Below are positions 51,554 to 52,626 of a DNA stretch of 52,626 bases, one piece after another (positions within the stretch are counted from its first letter, which is position 1; every line of letters starts with the position of its first letter). A model generated the notes under the pieces. That model was given only the letters and a program-made list of their open reading frames with translations, was not told the DNA's origin and ran no database searches. Position numbers and translations under genes: made by a program. Location of the stretch: the NCBI GenBank assembly GCA_902611605.1, contig CACMAH010000011.1, positions 1-52,626 on the forward strand, given 5' to 3'. Source of the DNA: an uncultured Alphaproteobacteria bacterium (GTDB lineage Bacteria > Pseudomonadota > Alphaproteobacteria > Rhodobacterales > Rhodobacteraceae).

Positions 51554-52626
51554 GTAAGAATAGTAAAATTAAAGATGATTGCTTTGCCTTACCCAAAGGG
51601 ATTAAGTGGTGCCCTGTTGATACTGCATTAGAAAAATTAAAAAATGGGCTTTCAATCCTACCTGAAGAGAAATTCATACCCTCAGAAAAATCATCAGGCT
51701 TCATAATTTCTCAACCAATTTATGCACTTATTTCAAATCCAAACTTTTCAAATTCAGCCGTAGATGGATATGGATTCAATTGCCAAAATCTGTCAGATGA
51801 AAATAGATTTACCCTACTACCTAATGTAGCTTATGCAGGTACAGAGTTCGTTGATATTGTTCCTAAAAATTATGCAATAAGGATTATGACAGGAGCAAAG
51901 CTACCAAAAGGCGTAAATACAGTTGTATTGAATGAAGATGTAACTCTAAATAACGACCAAATATATTTTAGGGGTAAATTAGAAAAAGGAAGTAATACCA
52001 GGTTAGCTGGGGAAGATGTTAAAAAGGGAGATTTACTTTTTAATAAAGGTCATAGAATTAAAGTTCAGGATTTAGCTTTGCTCGTTGCTTCTGGAGTAAA
52101 ATATATAAGTGTTTATGAACCTTTAAAAGTAGGTATATTATCAACTGGTGATGAAATATTAGATTCTTCATTTGATATAAATAAATTATCAGAAGGAAAG
52201 ATTTTTGACTGTAATCGGCCCTTGTTATCGTCCTTATTATCTAAATGGGGCTGTGAGATAATAGATTTGGGTGTCGAGAAGGATAATTATGATAAATTAA
52301 AATCTAAATTAAATTATGCTTCAAAAAAATGTGATGTACTTCTAACTTCTGGTGGTGCTTCTTCGGGAGATGCAGATTTTCTATCACAAATGATAAAAGA
52401 TGAAGGAAAGCTTTTTGAATGGCGGATTGCTATAAAGCCAGGAAGACCTTTAAGTTTAGGACTCTGGAATAAAATGCCAATTTTTGGTTTACCAGGAAAC
52501 CCTGTTGCCGCCTTTGTTTGTACGCTCCTATTTTTTTATCCTTCAATGTCACTCATGGGGGGTGCAGGATGGAGAGAACCAGTAAAATTTCAAGTTCCTT
52601 CAAATTTTTTTAAAAAAAAGCGTGCT
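51550..52626 (+). CDS. moeA: Molybdopterin molybdenumtransferase MoeA, 3' end cut by window edge
   Basis: Inserts molybdate into adenylated molybdopterin. 359 codons are visible of the usual 400 or so. Motifs are NPNFSNSAVDGYGF, IRIMTGAKLPKGVNTVVLNE, VGILSTGDEILDSSFDI, LLTSGGASSGDADFLSQMIK, IKPGRPLSLGLWNK and PIFGLPGNPVAAFVCTLLFF. Only C-terminal domain IV is cut off. The ATG overlaps the mobB stop. Completes the fdhD-mobA-mobB-moeA set, implying a molybdenum formate dehydrogenase encoded nearby or elsewhere. Confidence 0.95.
   Translation, partial: MSKNSKIKDDCFALPKGIKWCPVDTALEKLKNGLSILPEEKFIPSEKSSGFIISQPIYALISNPNFSNSAVDGYGFNCQNLSDENRFTLLPNVAYAGTEFVDIVPKNYAIRIMTGAKLPKGVNTVVLNEDVTLNNDQIYFRGKLEKGSNTRLAGEDVKKGDLLFNKGHRIKVQDLALLVASGVKYISVYEPLKVGILSTGDEILDSSFDINKLSEGKIFDCNRPLLSSLLSKWGCEIIDLGVEKDNYDKLKSKLNYASKKCDVLLTSGGASSGDADFLSQMIKDEGKLFEWRIAIKPGRPLSLGLWNKMPIFGLPGNPVAAFVCTLLFFYPSMSLMGGAGWREPVKFQVPSNFFKKKRA

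Noticed and set aside
1-52626. CRISPR arrays, IS elements, tRNA/rRNA genes, integrase or phage genes
   Set aside because: Looked for direct repeats with spacers, terminal inverted repeats with transposase frames, and tRNA cloverleaf patterns by eye; none was convincing, though small RNAs could escape this inspection.

Overview
The window is strongly AT-rich, dense DNA from a Gram-negative, flagellated, probably marine alphaproteobacterium. This assignment is an inference. It rests on the short rod-binding-only FlgJ, the SbmA/BacA-type protein, and a reductive pyrimidine-degradation cluster with a NitT/TauT-type ABC transporter. I cannot name a genus. No rRNA, tRNA, IS element, integrase or CRISPR array was seen.

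Region 1 (1-17,732, minus strand) is a collinear axial-structure cluster, flgBCDEFGHIJKL followed by a flagellin gene cut by the left edge. Rod, ring and cap proteins have normal sizes. The externally exposed FlgE (1,245 aa), FlgK (1,687 aa) and flagellin (more than 720 aa) are greatly enlarged by central insertions. Region 2 (17,779-22,717) holds an acidic orphan gene on plus. On minus it holds flgP, flgT, a FimV/LysM-like exported protein, flgA, flgM, a flgN-like gene and a DUF2802-like gene. Region 3 (22,838-28,183, plus) is flhA-flhF-flhG-fliA plus an unknown gene. FlhF has lost key GTPase motifs. Region 4 (28,194-32,211) has an extra hook/rod-type protein, fliL and several small unknown genes. 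One of these is an NHLP leader-peptide-like protein coupled to a Sel1-like protein and a 62-aa protein.

The most informative hidden signal is a set of sigma-54 (-24/-12) promoters that I read by eye in the intergenic gaps: upstream of flagellin, flgG, flgB, flgP and flhA, plus two weaker ones. With FlgP/FlgT (outer-membrane H-ring), FlhF/FlhG and FliA/FlgM, this describes a Vibrio-like or Rhodobacter sphaeroides fla1-like polar flagellum controlled by a sigma-54 then sigma-28 hierarchy. At flgB, two oppositely directed sigma-54 promoters appear to share one -12 element. At flgG, a hairpin that would hide the ribosome-binding site forms only in read-through mRNA, not in mRNA started at its own promoter.

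Region 5 (32,323-38,792) is housekeeping and transport: glutamate dehydrogenase, a ClC-family channel with CBS domains and an altered gate residue, a small lipoprotein, an SbmA/BacA-like transporter and an amidase. Region 6 (38,888-48,087, plus) encodes the reductive pyrimidine pathway: PreT/PreA reductase, an M20 amidohydrolase of ureidopropionase type, dihydropyrimidinase and a four-gene ABC importer. It is closed by a perfect hairpin. Region 7 (48,256-52,626, plus) has an MFS transporter, then fdhD-mobA-mobB-moeA for molybdenum cofactor and formate dehydrogenase maturation. moeA is cut by the right edge.
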